Assembly (NCBI GenBank): GCA_029005335.1
Contig: JAQXFT010000122.1
Location: 1-15,123, forward strand
DNA length: 15,123 bases
Source of the DNA: Oscillospiraceae bacterium
GTDB lineage: Bacteria > Bacillota > Clostridia > Oscillospirales > Ruminococcaceae
Direction: 5' to 3'
Shown: in pieces, positions 1-6,951 of the stretch
Numbering within the stretch: position 1 is the stretch's first letter
How the letters are laid out: every line of letters starts with the position of its first letter
Notes under the pieces: generated by a model
What the model was told of the DNA's origin: nothing
The model's input: only the letters and a program-made list of their open reading frames with translations
Database searches by the model: none
Position numbers and translations under genes: made by a program

Positions 1-168
1 ATTCCCAAAAAAGCAAGAAAAGTATTCGGACTTTCAAAAGGCGACAGACTTTTAATGCTTGGCGATGAAGAAACAGGAATAGCACTTGTAAAAAGCAAAA
101 GTCTTTTTGACTTTGCACATGATATATTAAATTCAAAGGAAATAACTTCTGAGGAGGACGATAAATAA
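1..168 (+). CDS. AbrB/MazE/SpoVT-type DNA-binding protein, C-terminal part (5' end outside window)
   Basis: The last 55 codons of a gene that begins upstream of the window. The visible start (IPKKARKVFGLSKGD) matches the swapped-hairpin AbrB/SpoVT fold, where an I-P-K/R-x-R-x-x-x-G-L-x-x-G-D pattern is followed by a short beta strand (RLLMLGD). The fold binds DNA as a dimer. The remaining tail is acidic (EEDDK). The stop codon TAA at 166-168 shares its final A with the ATG of the ABC ATPase gene, and the ribosome binding site of that gene lies inside the last codons here. Co-transcription and translational coupling are therefore likely. Small AbrB-like proteins beside ABC-2 exporters are common in Clostridia and probably control their own operon; that role is inferred. 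The N-terminus cannot be judged. Confidence 0.8.
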   Translation: MPKKARKVFGLSKGDRLLMLGDEETGIALVKSKSLFDFAHDILNSKEITSEEDDK

Positions 169-893
169 TGAATGCAGTTGAAATAAAAAACCTTACTAAA
201 AAATTCGGTGAAAAAACTGCTGTAAACGGAATCAGCCTTGAAATAAAGGTCGGCGAACTTTTCGGACTTCTTGGAATAAACGGTGCTGGAAAAACTACAA
301 CGCTGAGAATCCTTTCATGCCTTTCAAAAGCAACTTCCGGAGAAGCTTTCATATACGGCAAAAGCGTATCAGAAAATGCCTCAGAAGTCAAGCAGATGAT
401 AAATATATCAACTCAGGAAACTGCTGTTGCACCTAATCTGACAGTACGGGAAAATCTGATATTCATAGCCGGAATATACGGATACAGCAAATCAGAACGC
501 ATTAAAAAAGCCGATAAAATGATTGAAGATTTCTCGCTTTCCGAAGTATCCGGAAAAAAAGCAAAACTACTCTCCGGAGGCTGGCAGAGAAGATTAAGTA
601 TAGCAATGGCACTGATAACTGAACCAAAGGTTTTATTTCTTGATGAACCTACCCTCGGACTTGATGTTCTTGCAAGGCGTGAACTATGGAGTATTATATC
701 AAAACTAAAAGGCAGAATCACTATAATCCTTACAACTCACTATCTCGAAGAAGCAGAGGCACTTTCCGACCGCATTGCAATTATGACAGACGGAAATATA
801 AAGGCTCTCGGAACTGCACAGGAATTAAAGGATTCCGCAGGCTGTGAAAAATTCGAAGACGCATTCATAAAGATTGCCGGAAGGAGTATATAA
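168..893 (+). CDS. ABC transporter ATP-binding protein (ABC-2 exporter type)
   Basis: A complete 241-residue ATPase of the DrrA/CcmA-like exporter class, powering the membrane partner encoded next. All nucleotide-binding motifs are visible: Walker A GINGAGKTT at residues 36-44, the Q-loop glutamine at about 83, signature LSGGW at 135-139, Walker B VLFLDE at 155-160 and the switch histidine at 191 (TTHYLEE). The signature has W where LSGGQ has Q, followed by QRR, a variation seen in this class. GGAGG at 153-157 sits 10 bases before the ATG, which overlaps the stop of the upstream AbrB-like gene. The permease begins 4 bases after this stop codon. The substrate cannot be told from sequence; drugs, peptides or lipids are handled by relatives. 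Confidence 0.95.
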   Translation: MNAVEIKNLTKKFGEKTAVNGISLEIKVGELFGLLGINGAGKTTTLRILSCLSKATSGEAFIYGKSVSENASEVKQMINISTQETAVAPNLTVRENLIFIAGIYGYSKSERIKKADKMIEDFSLSEVSGKKAKLLSGGWQRRLSIAMALITEPKVLFLDEPTLGLDVLARRELWSIISKLKGRITIILTTHYLEEAEALSDRIAIMTDGNIKALGTAQELKDSAGCEKFEDAFIKIAGRSI

Positions 894-897
894 CATC

Positions 898-1659
898 ATG
901 AGAACTCTTGTATTTGCAGGCAGAAACTTCAGGGAGCTTTTAAGAGACCCTTTAAGCTATATATTCTGTCTGGGATTTCCCGTTATAATGCTTATAATCA
1001 TGAGTATTGTAAATAAAAGCATACCTGCCGAAGCCGGTATGACCATATTCAATATAGAAAACCTCTCATCAGGAATTGCAGTTTTCGGAATGACTTTTAT
1101 AATGCTTTTCACAGCTTTGCAGATTTCAAAAGACAGGTGCGGAGCATTTCTGACAAGGCTTTATGCTTCACCTATGAAGCCTTCTGAATTTATAACCGGC
1201 TATACGCTTCCGATTATAATAATCGCAATCGTACAATGCATTATAACTTACATAGCATCATTTATAATAAGCCTTATTCTCGGAAAAGCAATAAGCATAT
1301 CAGGAATATTTATATCAGGTTTTGTGCTTATTCCGCCGGAGGTAATGTTTATAGGCTTCGGCTTGCTTTTCGGAAGTCTTTTCAACGACAAATCTGCACC
1401 GGCATTGTGTTCAATAGTAATAACTCTTTCATGTATTCTCGGAGGAATCTGGATGGACATTGAAAATCTGTCGGGAGGGCTGAAAAAAATATGCGAGGTT
1501 TTACCGTTCTACCATGCTGTAAGAATAGGAAGAATGTCATTGAACGGAGTATATGACGATTTCGGGAAATCAATGCTTATAGTATGCATATATGCAGTAT
1601 TGATATATATGATATCAACAGTTACATTCAGCGTTAAAATGCAGAAAGAACAGAAATAA
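898..1659 (+). CDS. ABC-2 type transporter permease
   Basis: A 253-residue integral membrane protein with about six hydrophobic segments: roughly residues 20-42, 60-80, 105-130, 136-165, 172-192 and 225-245. It has the ABC-2 permease layout, with a cytoplasmic N-terminus containing RNFRELLRDP that precedes the first segment. The start chosen is ATG 898, served by AAGGAG at 881-886 inside the end of the ATPase gene. An in-frame TTG at 874 would overlap that gene and has no suitable ribosome binding site. It should pair with the adjacent ATPase to form an exporter. An intrinsic terminator follows the stop codon by a few bases, making this the last gene of the AbrB-ABC operon. Confidence 0.9.
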   Translation: MRTLVFAGRNFRELLRDPLSYIFCLGFPVIMLIIMSIVNKSIPAEAGMTIFNIENLSSGIAVFGMTFIMLFTALQISKDRCGAFLTRLYASPMKPSEFITGYTLPIIIIAIVQCIITYIASFIISLILGKAISISGIFISGFVLIPPEVMFIGFGLLFGSLFNDKSAPALCSIVITLSCILGGIWMDIENLSGGLKKICEVLPFYHAVRIGRMSLNGVYDDFGKSMLIVCIYAVLIYMISTVTFSVKMQKEQK

Positions 1660-1662
1660 CAC

Positions 1663-1692
1663 AAAACCGGACAGCAAAATGTCCGGTTTTTT
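1663..1692 (+). terminator. Intrinsic terminator of the AbrB-ABC exporter operon
   Basis: A perfect 10-bp stem (1663-1672 AAAACCGGAC with 1681-1690 GTCCGGTTTT), an 8-base loop and a run of T beginning in the stem's 3' arm. It lies 3 bases after the permease stop codon and just before the yitT promoter. Confidence 0.9.
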
Positions 1693-1707
1693 ATATATTA
1701 TAATATA

Positions 1708-1736
1708 TTGAAAAATTTCCCTGATTATGATATAAT
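1708..1736 (+). promoter_or_regulatory. Housekeeping-sigma promoter of the YitT-family gene
   Basis: The -35 box TTGAAA at 1708-1713 and the -10 box TATAAT at 1731-1736 are separated by exactly 17 bases. TG at 1728-1729 gives an extended -10. The downstream gene has a ribosome binding site AGGAGG at 1758-1763. Confidence 0.85.
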
Positions 1737-1770
1737 ATTATCATAATAATATCACACAGGAGGAATATAT

Positions 1771-2667
1771 ATGAAAAGGAAAATCCGCATAAGAGTACCC
1801 GACCTGAATCTTAAACCGATAAACTTTCTGTTTCTGACGATAGCCGGACTTGTAAACGCATTCGGAATAACAGTATTCCTTACGCCTGTACAGCTCTATG
1901 ACAGCGGAATATCAGGAACATCTATGCTTTTATCCGGAATAACAAACAACAGAATATCATTGTCAGTATTTCTCCTGATACTCAATATACCTCTTTTCCT
2001 ATATGGACTTAAAAAGCAGGGAAAAGCCTTTACAGTATATGCAATATACTCAGTAGCAATATATTCTCTCGGAGCGTGGCTTATAACTGATGTACTGCCG
2101 ATAGATGTCGCAAATTCCTCGCCATTTGCGGAAAGGGATTTACTGCTCTGCTCAATATTCGGAGGAATCATATCAGGTGTGGGAAGCGGTCTTGCACTGA
2201 AATTCGGCGGAGCTATGGACGGAATTGAAGTAATGGCAGTAATCTTTGCAAAGCGTATAGGAATATCTGTCGGAACATTTGTAATGGCATACAACGTCAT
2301 ATTGTACATAATATGCGGAATAGTTACATCAAGCTGGATTCTTCCGCTTTATTCGATAATAACATACTTTATGGCTCTTAAAACACTCGACTATATAGTT
2401 GAAGGTCTGGAGCGTTCAAAATCAGCGATTATAATTACTACCGAACCAAAGAAAATATCAAAGGCTCTTTCAGATGCGTTTGAATGTGGTGTTACAAGCA
2501 TAGAGGCTAAGGGCTGTTTTTCCGACCAGCCGAAAACTATGATATATTTCATAGTAAATCGTTTTCAGATTGGAAAAATGAAAAACATTATCCATAATAT
2601 TGACCCCTCCGCCTATATAACGATTTCAGAAGTAGCAGATGTATTCAGCAAAAACAAGCAGAATTAA
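1771..2667 (+). CDS. YitT family membrane protein with C-terminal DUF2179 domain
   Basis: A 298-residue protein of the YitT family, common in Firmicutes and of uncertain biochemical function. The N-terminal two thirds hold five or six membrane segments (about residues 17-38, 52-75, 80-100, 122-148, 165-188, 190-206), including the typical opening NAFGITVFLTPVQLYDSG and a glycine-rich LKFGGAMDG segment. The C-terminal cytoplasmic part from about residue 215 matches DUF2179: GVTSIEAKG, then a strand MIYFIVNRFQI, then IDPSAYITISEV. AGGAGG at 1758-1763 sits 7 bases before the ATG. The gene is monocistronic with its own promoter. No plus-strand terminator is seen after it; its stop codon overlaps the stop of the convergent minus-strand gene by a few bases. 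Confidence 0.92.
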   Translation: MKRKIRIRVPDLNLKPINFLFLTIAGLVNAFGITVFLTPVQLYDSGISGTSMLLSGITNNRISLSVFLLILNIPLFLYGLKKQGKAFTVYAIYSVAIYSLGAWLITDVLPIDVANSSPFAERDLLLCSIFGGIISGVGSGLALKFGGAMDGIEVMAVIFAKRIGISVGTFVMAYNVILYIICGIVTSSWILPLYSIITYFMALKTLDYIVEGLERSKSAIIITTEPKKISKALSDAFECGVTSIEAKGCFSDQPKTMIYFIVNRFQIGKMKNIIHNIDPSAYITISEVADVFSKNKQN

Positions 2668-4130
2668 CTTTCAATACAGCTATTCAGAATGAGAGAAGAT
2701 ATATTATACTTTTCATAATCCTCACGGGGCTGAATATCCTGTATATCCGGATGGCTCCTTATATATTCAAGCACAGCGTCATCTGACATTTCTATTATTG
2801 CGGAAGTATCAAGTTCCTCAAGTCTGCCGGAATTATACATCTCAATATTATATTTTGCAATAAGAGCATCAGGACGTGAAAAGCAGAGTATTCCGAACAT
2901 AGCAGTAAAGAATATCATTCCCCATTTTTCAATACGAAAATTAAAATAAATCTGCTTTATTATAATGAGTACAAATATCAATGCACACAGAATCATAAAC
3001 CATGTTGTATATACCCGAAGCTGTGTGAGTCCGTATTCACCTATATACATAACCATCTTACTGATTGCCGTCGCAATAAGTACAAGCGTAAAGATACAAA
3101 GCGTTATACTGTATATTTTAAGAGTAAGAGGCTTATTCTTACCGCCGTTCTTAGCGATAATATTTGTAATTGAAATTACTCCGAGATTTATAAGGGATAC
3201 AGCAAAAAGCTCAAAGAATCCCTTTCTTGCATAGACTGCATAGCTGTATCCCTCCGGCAGATTTCCTCCGAAAGCTGAAAGAAAATATCCTGCCTGCGAT
3301 ATAAAAAACAGAACATACAAAAAGCATAAAGGCGTTACAGCAGTATATATTATAAGATTGTTCATAAACCGCATATCAGCTATTGATGATTTGCAGTACT
3401 CCTCATCAAGAACATTCAGACCCTCACGGGAAACATTTGAATAAATCATTCCGAAAAGATAATGCGAACACGGTATTGCAATCAGAATCTGTGCTATAAG
3501 AATCCCTGTATTTCCGTAAGCAAATCTGTCAGCAAATCCCGTAAGCATATCTGAAAAATTACTGTCTGCCGACATAAGCAGGGACGTTACCACTGCCGTA
3601 ACAGGTACAGTTATAAGAAGTCCTGCAAATATCATAGCAAGATTTTTTCCGAATCCCGAACTCCTGACAGCTGATTTTATAACCTTTGACTGTATTCCGA
3701 ACTTTGAAAAGGGATATTCAAGCAACGCTTTAATCATTGCAAACGGCAGAAAGCGTTCCAGCTGATTTTTCTGTGCTGTAACAGAGTATATAAAATATGC
3801 ACCTGTGCCGAAAAGAAATACAACATCAAGAATCTTGATAAAATTATTATCGGTAATCGAAAAAACCGTACTGAAAAGATACAGAATAACCGCAATAAAT
3901 CTGTTAATCCCTGAAATCCGGAATTTCTTTTTTTTCAGAAAAATTATTACAGATGTAATTATTGCAATATACAATCCCGTAGTTATAAATCCCGTCGGAT
4001 TGAAAAGCACAAACCTTACAAATCCAAATGCGAGCAATGCAACTGCAAACGATAATATAAATTCCGAACGGCTGAACTTATGTGTATCATCTTCACTGAC
4101 TTTTTTTGAAACTTCGGGAAATTCTTCCAT
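2664..4130 (-). CDS. DUF4153/DUF4173-type multi-pass membrane protein
   Basis: A 488-residue membrane protein of unknown function with roughly 10-12 hydrophobic segments. The C-terminal tail is characteristic of the DUF4153/DUF4173 group: SRPDALIAKYNIEMYNSG, then LEELD and an acidic helix (MSDDAVLEYIRSHPD). I recognise the family from this tail and the overall layout. The start chosen is the ATG at 4130 (protein begins MEEFPEV), because AGAGG at 4143-4139 is 8 bases upstream. An in-frame GTG at 4139 overlaps that ribosome binding site. It is the last gene of the minus-strand operon, and its first codons overlap the end of the DUF2809 gene by 38 bases. In relatives it is found near small regulators and DUF2975 proteins; any link to stress or envelope function is inference. 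Confidence 0.8.
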   Translation of the reverse strand: MEEFPEVSKKVSEDDTHKFSRSEFILSFAVALLAFGFVRFVLFNPTGFITTGLYIAIITSVIIFLKKKKFRISGINRFIAVILYLFSTVFSITDNNFIKILDVVFLFGTGAYFIYSVTAQKNQLERFLPFAMIKALLEYPFSKFGIQSKVIKSAVRSSGFGKNLAMIFAGLLITVPVTAVVTSLLMSADSNFSDMLTGFADRFAYGNTGILIAQILIAIPCSHYLFGMIYSNVSREGLNVLDEEYCKSSIADMRFMNNLIIYTAVTPLCFLYVLFFISQAGYFLSAFGGNLPEGYSYAVYARKGFFELFAVSLINLGVISITNIIAKNGGKNKPLTLKIYSITLCIFTLVLIATAISKMVMYIGEYGLTQLRVYTTWFMILCALIFVLIIIKQIYFNFRIEKWGMIFFTAMFGILCFSRPDALIAKYNIEMYNSGRLEELDTSAIIEMSDDAVLEYIRSHPDIQDIQPREDYEKYNISSLILNSCIES

Positions 4131-4494
4131 AATTAACACCTCTCTGCAAAAATATTATAATATATATCAGAAGCGTTCCTGCCAGATAACAAGGAATATC
4201 GTTCCATGTTCCGCTTGTTCCTATAATCACGGCGAGAAGGCTTTTTTTATCGATTCCGAGTATACCGCATATATCGAGATACTGCAAAAACTCTACAGAA
4301 CACGCAAATACAAACAATATCAGAGGCAATAATCTATTAAATTTCTCAGTAAAAATCCTTATAAAAAAATACATTGCCGGCATTATAAGAATATCTCCTC
4401 CGTAATATCTGAGCCAGCCATGTGCATACAATCCGATAAATATCTCCATAATCAGAAATATCATAAACATAACAAGGTATTTTTTTCTATTCAT
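4093..4494 (-). CDS. DUF2809 family membrane protein
   Basis: A 133-residue protein with four predicted membrane segments (about residues 7-25, 33-47, 54-72 and 105-124). Features typical of DUF2809 are the RYYGGD motif after the first segment, FACSVEFLQYLDI in the middle and GTSGTWNDIPCYLAG before the last segment. The acidic and aromatic residues in these loops are the family's conserved positions; no biochemical role is established. Two adjacent ATG codons (4497 and 4494) are possible; GGAG at 4506-4503 has better spacing to 4494. The start lies within the last codons of the upstream regulator gene, so translation is probably coupled. The 3' end runs into the DUF4153/DUF4173 gene, a second overlap within the same operon. 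Confidence 0.85.
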   Translation of the reverse strand: MNRKKYLVMFMIFLIMEIFIGLYAHGWLRYYGGDILIMPAMYFFIRIFTEKFNRLLPLILFVFACSVEFLQYLDICGILGIDKKSLLAVIIGTSGTWNDIPCYLAGTLLIYIIIFLQRGVNYGRISRSFKKSQ

Positions 4495-4699
4495 CATCAC
4501 TTCTCCATTCAAGAATATCCCCCGGCTGACATTCCAGAATCTCGCATATCCTGTCAAGAGTCGAAAACCTTATAGCTTTAGCCTTTCCGGTTTTAAGTAC
4601 GGACAGATTAGCCGGAGTAATTCCGATTCTTTCGGCAAGCTCATTTGAGGATATTTTGCGTTTAGCCATCATAACATCAAGATTTATCACAACAGGCAT
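4487..4699 (-). CDS. YozG-like helix-turn-helix transcriptional regulator (Cro/CI type)
   Basis: A 70-residue single-domain regulator. It carries a Xre/Cro-type helix-turn-helix: MAKRKISSNELAERIGIT forms the first helices, and PANLSVLKTGKAKAIRFSTL the recognition helix and turn. The ending CEILECQPGDILEW is typical of the YozG group. A ribosome binding site GGAGGG (4712-4707 on this strand) lies 7 bases before the ATG. It follows the DUF2975 gene by 15 bases and its end overlaps the start of the DUF2809 gene. DUF2975 and YozG-like genes are a frequent pair in Firmicutes. The protein may bind the inverted repeat near the operon promoter and repress it; this is inferred from position only. Confidence 0.93.
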   Translation of the reverse strand: MPVVINLDVMMAKRKISSNELAERIGITPANLSVLKTGKAKAIRFSTLDRICEILECQPGDILEWRSDDE

Positions 4700-4714
4700 T
4701 TTTTTACCCTCCAG

Positions 4715-5179
4715 TCAGACTGTAAAATCATTTTCGGATTTTATCTCAACAGCCTTTTCAAATACATTTTTAAGGACACGCATAATAAGTCCGAACATTA
4801 TAGCAAGAAATCCGGCAAGCAGAAAAATAAATCTCCATAACCCAAGAACTGAAAATGCAACTCCGGCAAACATACAAGCCCACGAAATATGCCTCAGACA
4901 AGCTGTATTCCGTTCAACAAAAACCTGCTCTCTGCTTATATTGGAAAGCAGAACATGAAGCGAATACAACACAACAAATGCAAATATTTCACAGATATAA
5001 AGTATAACGCACATAGGAACTACAACGCTTGAATCAGAAAAAAATCCGTAATCATGAGAAAATGACTTGTCATACCATACAGAAAATTCCGGTACGAAAA
5101 AAGTCAGTATCAAAACTATACAAGCTGAAATCCATGTGAGTACTCTCGAAAGTAAAAGTGATTTTGTCTTATTCCACAT
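4715..5179 (-). CDS. DUF2975 domain membrane protein
   Basis: A 154-residue protein with four membrane segments (about residues 12-32, 52-76, 95-114, 117-136). Between segments two and three it has the family hallmark NISREQVFVERNTACLRHIS, and it ends with the usual EIKSENDFTV tail. The function of DUF2975 is unknown. Its constant partner is a small YozG-type regulator, present here immediately downstream, so a membrane sensor or anti-regulator role is plausible but unproven. GGAGGA (5196-5191 on this strand) is 11 bases before the ATG. It is the first gene of a four-gene minus-strand operon with a perfect consensus promoter. Confidence 0.9.
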   Translation of the reverse strand: MWNKTKSLLLSRVLTWISACIVLILTFFVPEFSVWYDKSFSHDYGFFSDSSVVVPMCVILYICEIFAFVVLYSLHVLLSNISREQVFVERNTACLRHISWACMFAGVAFSVLGLWRFIFLLAGFLAIMFGLIMRVLKNVFEKAVEIKSENDFTV

Positions 5180-5215
5180 AAAAATATATCTCCTCCGAAT
5201 ATTTCTGATACGGTT

Positions 5216-5244
5216 ATTATATCACACAAAATATCATTTGTCAA
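5216..5244 (-). promoter_or_regulatory. Promoter of the DUF2975-regulator-DUF2809-DUF4153 operon
   Basis: On the minus strand, TTGACA (5244-5239) and TATAAT (5221-5216) are separated by 17 bases, and TGA directly before TATAAT gives an extended -10. This is close to the ideal housekeeping promoter and would be strong unless repressed. Confidence 0.88.
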
Positions 5245-5251
5245 TATCTTT

Positions 5252-5268
5252 TTATCGTTTTTCGATAA
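5252..5268. promoter_or_regulatory. Inverted repeat upstream of the DUF2975 operon promoter, candidate operator
   Basis: TTATCG at 5252-5257 and CGATAA at 5263-5268 form a perfect 6-bp inverted repeat around five T. It begins 7 bases beyond the -35 box of the minus-strand promoter. Symmetry and position fit a dimeric helix-turn-helix regulator. The YozG-like protein of the same operon is the obvious candidate, but binding is not shown. Confidence 0.5.
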
Positions 5269-5374
5269 TTTTTTTCTGCTTTACAATAATCAGCACAGCA
5301 AATAGTAAAATTCAATATAAATCCACATATTTTTTTGTACATATTATCCTGTTTATTCTCTGCAAAAAATTCAA

Positions 5375-5414
5375 TATTTGACAGATTATTGGAAAATTGC
5401 AAAAATTATTGACA
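5375..5414 (+). repeat. Upstream promoter element, copy 1 (ugd)
   Basis: This 40-base stretch matches 6856-6895 at 34 of 40 positions with no gaps. Each copy starts with TATTTGAC, contains ATTATTG and ends with AATTATTGACA, the last six bases being the -35 box. In both copies a second TTGAC[A/G] lies exactly 31 bases before the -35 box. It reads as a shared regulatory or RNA-polymerase-binding element. Confidence 0.7.
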
Positions 5415-5437
5415 GTGATTACAGTACATGATATAAT
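5409..5437 (+). promoter_or_regulatory. Promoter of ugd
   Basis: TTGACA at 5409-5414 and TATAAT at 5432-5437 with a 17-base spacer; TG at 5429-5430 makes it an extended -10 promoter. The ribosome binding site GGAGG is at 5463-5467. Confidence 0.88.
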
Positions 5438-5476
5438 GAAAACAAAATTATATTCAGATTGCGGAGGATTTTTAAA

Positions 5477-6724
5477 TTGGAAAAGCATAAAATAGCAATA
5501 GCCGGCACAGGATATGTCGGACTTTCAATAGCAGTTCTTCTTGCACAGCACAATAAAGTTACAGCGGTGGATATCATACCTGAAAAGACAGAGCTTATAA
5601 ATAACAGAAAATCACCTATTCAGGACGAATATATAGAAAAATATCTTGCTGAAAAAGAACTCGACCTGACAGCAACCCTTAACGCTGAAGAAGCTTACAC
5701 CGATGCCGAATTTGTAGTCATAGCAGCTCCTACAAACTATGACAGCAAAAAGAATTTCTTTGATACATCAGCCGTCGAAAATGTAATAAATCTGGTTATG
5801 AAATATAATCCGGAAGCAATTATGGTAATAAAATCAACTATTCCGGTAGGATATACGGAATCAATCAGAAAAAAAACCGGAAGCAGAAATATTATATTCA
5901 GTCCGGAATTTTTAAGAGAATCAAAGGCTCTTTATGATAATCTGTATCCCAGCAGAATTATAGTCGGAACAGATATGAATGATGAACGCCTTGTAAGCAA
6001 AGCCCACGAATTTGCAGAGCTTCTCCGGCAGGGTGCAATAAAGGAAAATATTGACACTCTTTTTATGGGCTTTACAGAAGCTGAAGCCGTAAAGCTCTTC
6101 GCAAATACATATCTTGCCCTGAGAGTATCATATTTCAATGAGCTTGATACATACGCTGAAATGAAAGGTCTTGATACTCAGCAGATTATAAACGGAGTCT
6201 GCCTTGACCCGAGAATAGGTACACATTATAACAATCCGTCATTCGGATACGGCGGATACTGTCTGCCAAAGGATACAAAACAGCTTCTCGCCAACTATGA
6301 GGACGTTCCGGAAGACTTAATAAGAGCTATAGTCGAATCCAACAGAACACGAAAGGATTTTATAGCTGACAGAGTTCTCAGAAAAGCCGGATATTACAGC
6401 TACGGAGAAGATAATACCTACGATAGCGGAAAAGAAAAAAGCGTTACAATAGGAGTATACAGACTCACAATGAAATCAAATTCCGACAACTTCCGCCAAA
6501 GCTCAATACAGGGCGTTATGAAGCGTGTAAAAGCCAAGGGTGCAAAGGTTATAGTCTATGAACCTACCCTTAAGGACGGCGATACATTCTTCGGAAGCCT
6601 CGTTGTCAATAATCTGGATAAATTCAAATCACAGTGCGACGCAGTTATCGCAAACCGCTATGACAGCTGTCTTGATGATATAAGGGAAAAAGTCTATACA
6701 AGAGACATTTTCAAGAGAGACTGA
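5477..6724 (+). CDS. ugd: UDP-glucose 6-dehydrogenase
   Basis: A cytoplasmic enzyme that oxidises UDP-glucose to UDP-glucuronate with two NAD+, supplying glucuronic acid for the polysaccharide encoded downstream. The 415-residue product has the NAD-binding GTGYVG motif at residues 10-15, the central NTYLALRVSYFNELD helix with K206 and N210, the catalytic cysteine C262 in GYGGYCLPKDTK with D266, and the substrate-binding arginine R340 in SDNFRQSSIQG. These correspond to K204, N208, C260 and D264 of E. coli Ugd, and the last motif is nearly identical to that enzyme. The start is TTG 5477, 9 bases after GGAGG (5463-5467); an earlier TTG at 5459 precedes that site. It has its own promoter and a probable terminator, so it may be transcribed alone. 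Confidence 0.95.
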   Translation: MEKHKIAIAGTGYVGLSIAVLLAQHNKVTAVDIIPEKTELINNRKSPIQDEYIEKYLAEKELDLTATLNAEEAYTDAEFVVIAAPTNYDSKKNFFDTSAVENVINLVMKYNPEAIMVIKSTIPVGYTESIRKKTGSRNIIFSPEFLRESKALYDNLYPSRIIVGTDMNDERLVSKAHEFAELLRQGAIKENIDTLFMGFTEAEAVKLFANTYLALRVSYFNELDTYAEMKGLDTQQIINGVCLDPRIGTHYNNPSFGYGGYCLPKDTKQLLANYEDVPEDLIRAIVESNRTRKDFIADRVLRKAGYYSYGEDNTYDSGKEKSVTIGVYRLTMKSNSDNFRQSSIQGVMKRVKAKGAKVIVYEPTLKDGDTFFGSLVVNNLDKFKSQCDAVIANRYDSCLDDIREKVYTRDIFKRD

Positions 6725-6742
6725 ACGAATATTCAAAACAAA

Positions 6743-6776
6743 ATCCGTCCCCTGATAAATCGGGAGACGGATATTT
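6743..6776 (+). terminator. Probable intrinsic terminator after ugd
   Basis: The stem pairs ATCCGTC (6743-6749) with GACGGAT (6766-6772), extended inward by CCC/GGG across a single bulged A. It lies 18 bases after the ugd stop. The following ATTTT is a short, imperfect T tract, so termination may be partial. Confidence 0.65.
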
Positions 6777-6855
6777 TCACAATTTGGCAATAATGATAAA
6801 AATAAACAATTGTATTTATGCAGGTTATCCAATACTCTTTTTTATTCATTTTGGC

Positions 6856-6895
6856 TATTTGACGAATTATTGAAATTTTGAAAAAATTATTGACA
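6856..6895 (+). repeat. Upstream promoter element, copy 2 (glycosyltransferase operon)
   Basis: The partner of the element at 5375-5414: 34 of 40 identical bases, no gaps, and the same 31-base distance between the upstream TTGACG and the -35 TTGACA. The similarity is much weaker in the spacer and returns around the -10 box. The rest of the 228-base gap between ugd and the next gene holds only the terminator and AT-rich sequence. Confidence 0.7.
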
Positions 6896-6918
6896 TTTTT
6901 ATACCGTCATTGTATAAT
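6890..6918 (+). promoter_or_regulatory. Promoter of the glycosyltransferase operon
   Basis: TTGACA at 6890-6895 and TATAAT at 6913-6918 are spaced by 17 bases. It precedes a GGGGTG ribosome binding site at 6939-6944. No further strong promoter or terminator is seen between here and 14868, so it may drive all nine genes. Confidence 0.88.
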
Positions 6919-6951
6919 GAAACTAAAATAAAATTAATGGGGTGTGCAATT

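Noticed and set aside
3805..4332. 175-codon open frame on the plus strand opposite the DUF4153/DUF4173 and DUF2809 genes.
   Set aside because: The product resembles no protein family and has no ribosome binding site; both minus-strand genes have clear family features and start sites.
5269..5374. AT-rich stretch between the DUF2975 promoter and the ugd promoter element, examined for a riboswitch or small RNA.
   Set aside because: No stable GC stem, terminator or promoter pair was found; it appears to be plain intergenic DNA between two divergent promoters.
6777..6855. AT-rich gap between the ugd terminator and the second promoter element, checked for a small gene or leader RNA.
   Set aside because: No ribosome binding site with an open frame and no convincing hairpin.
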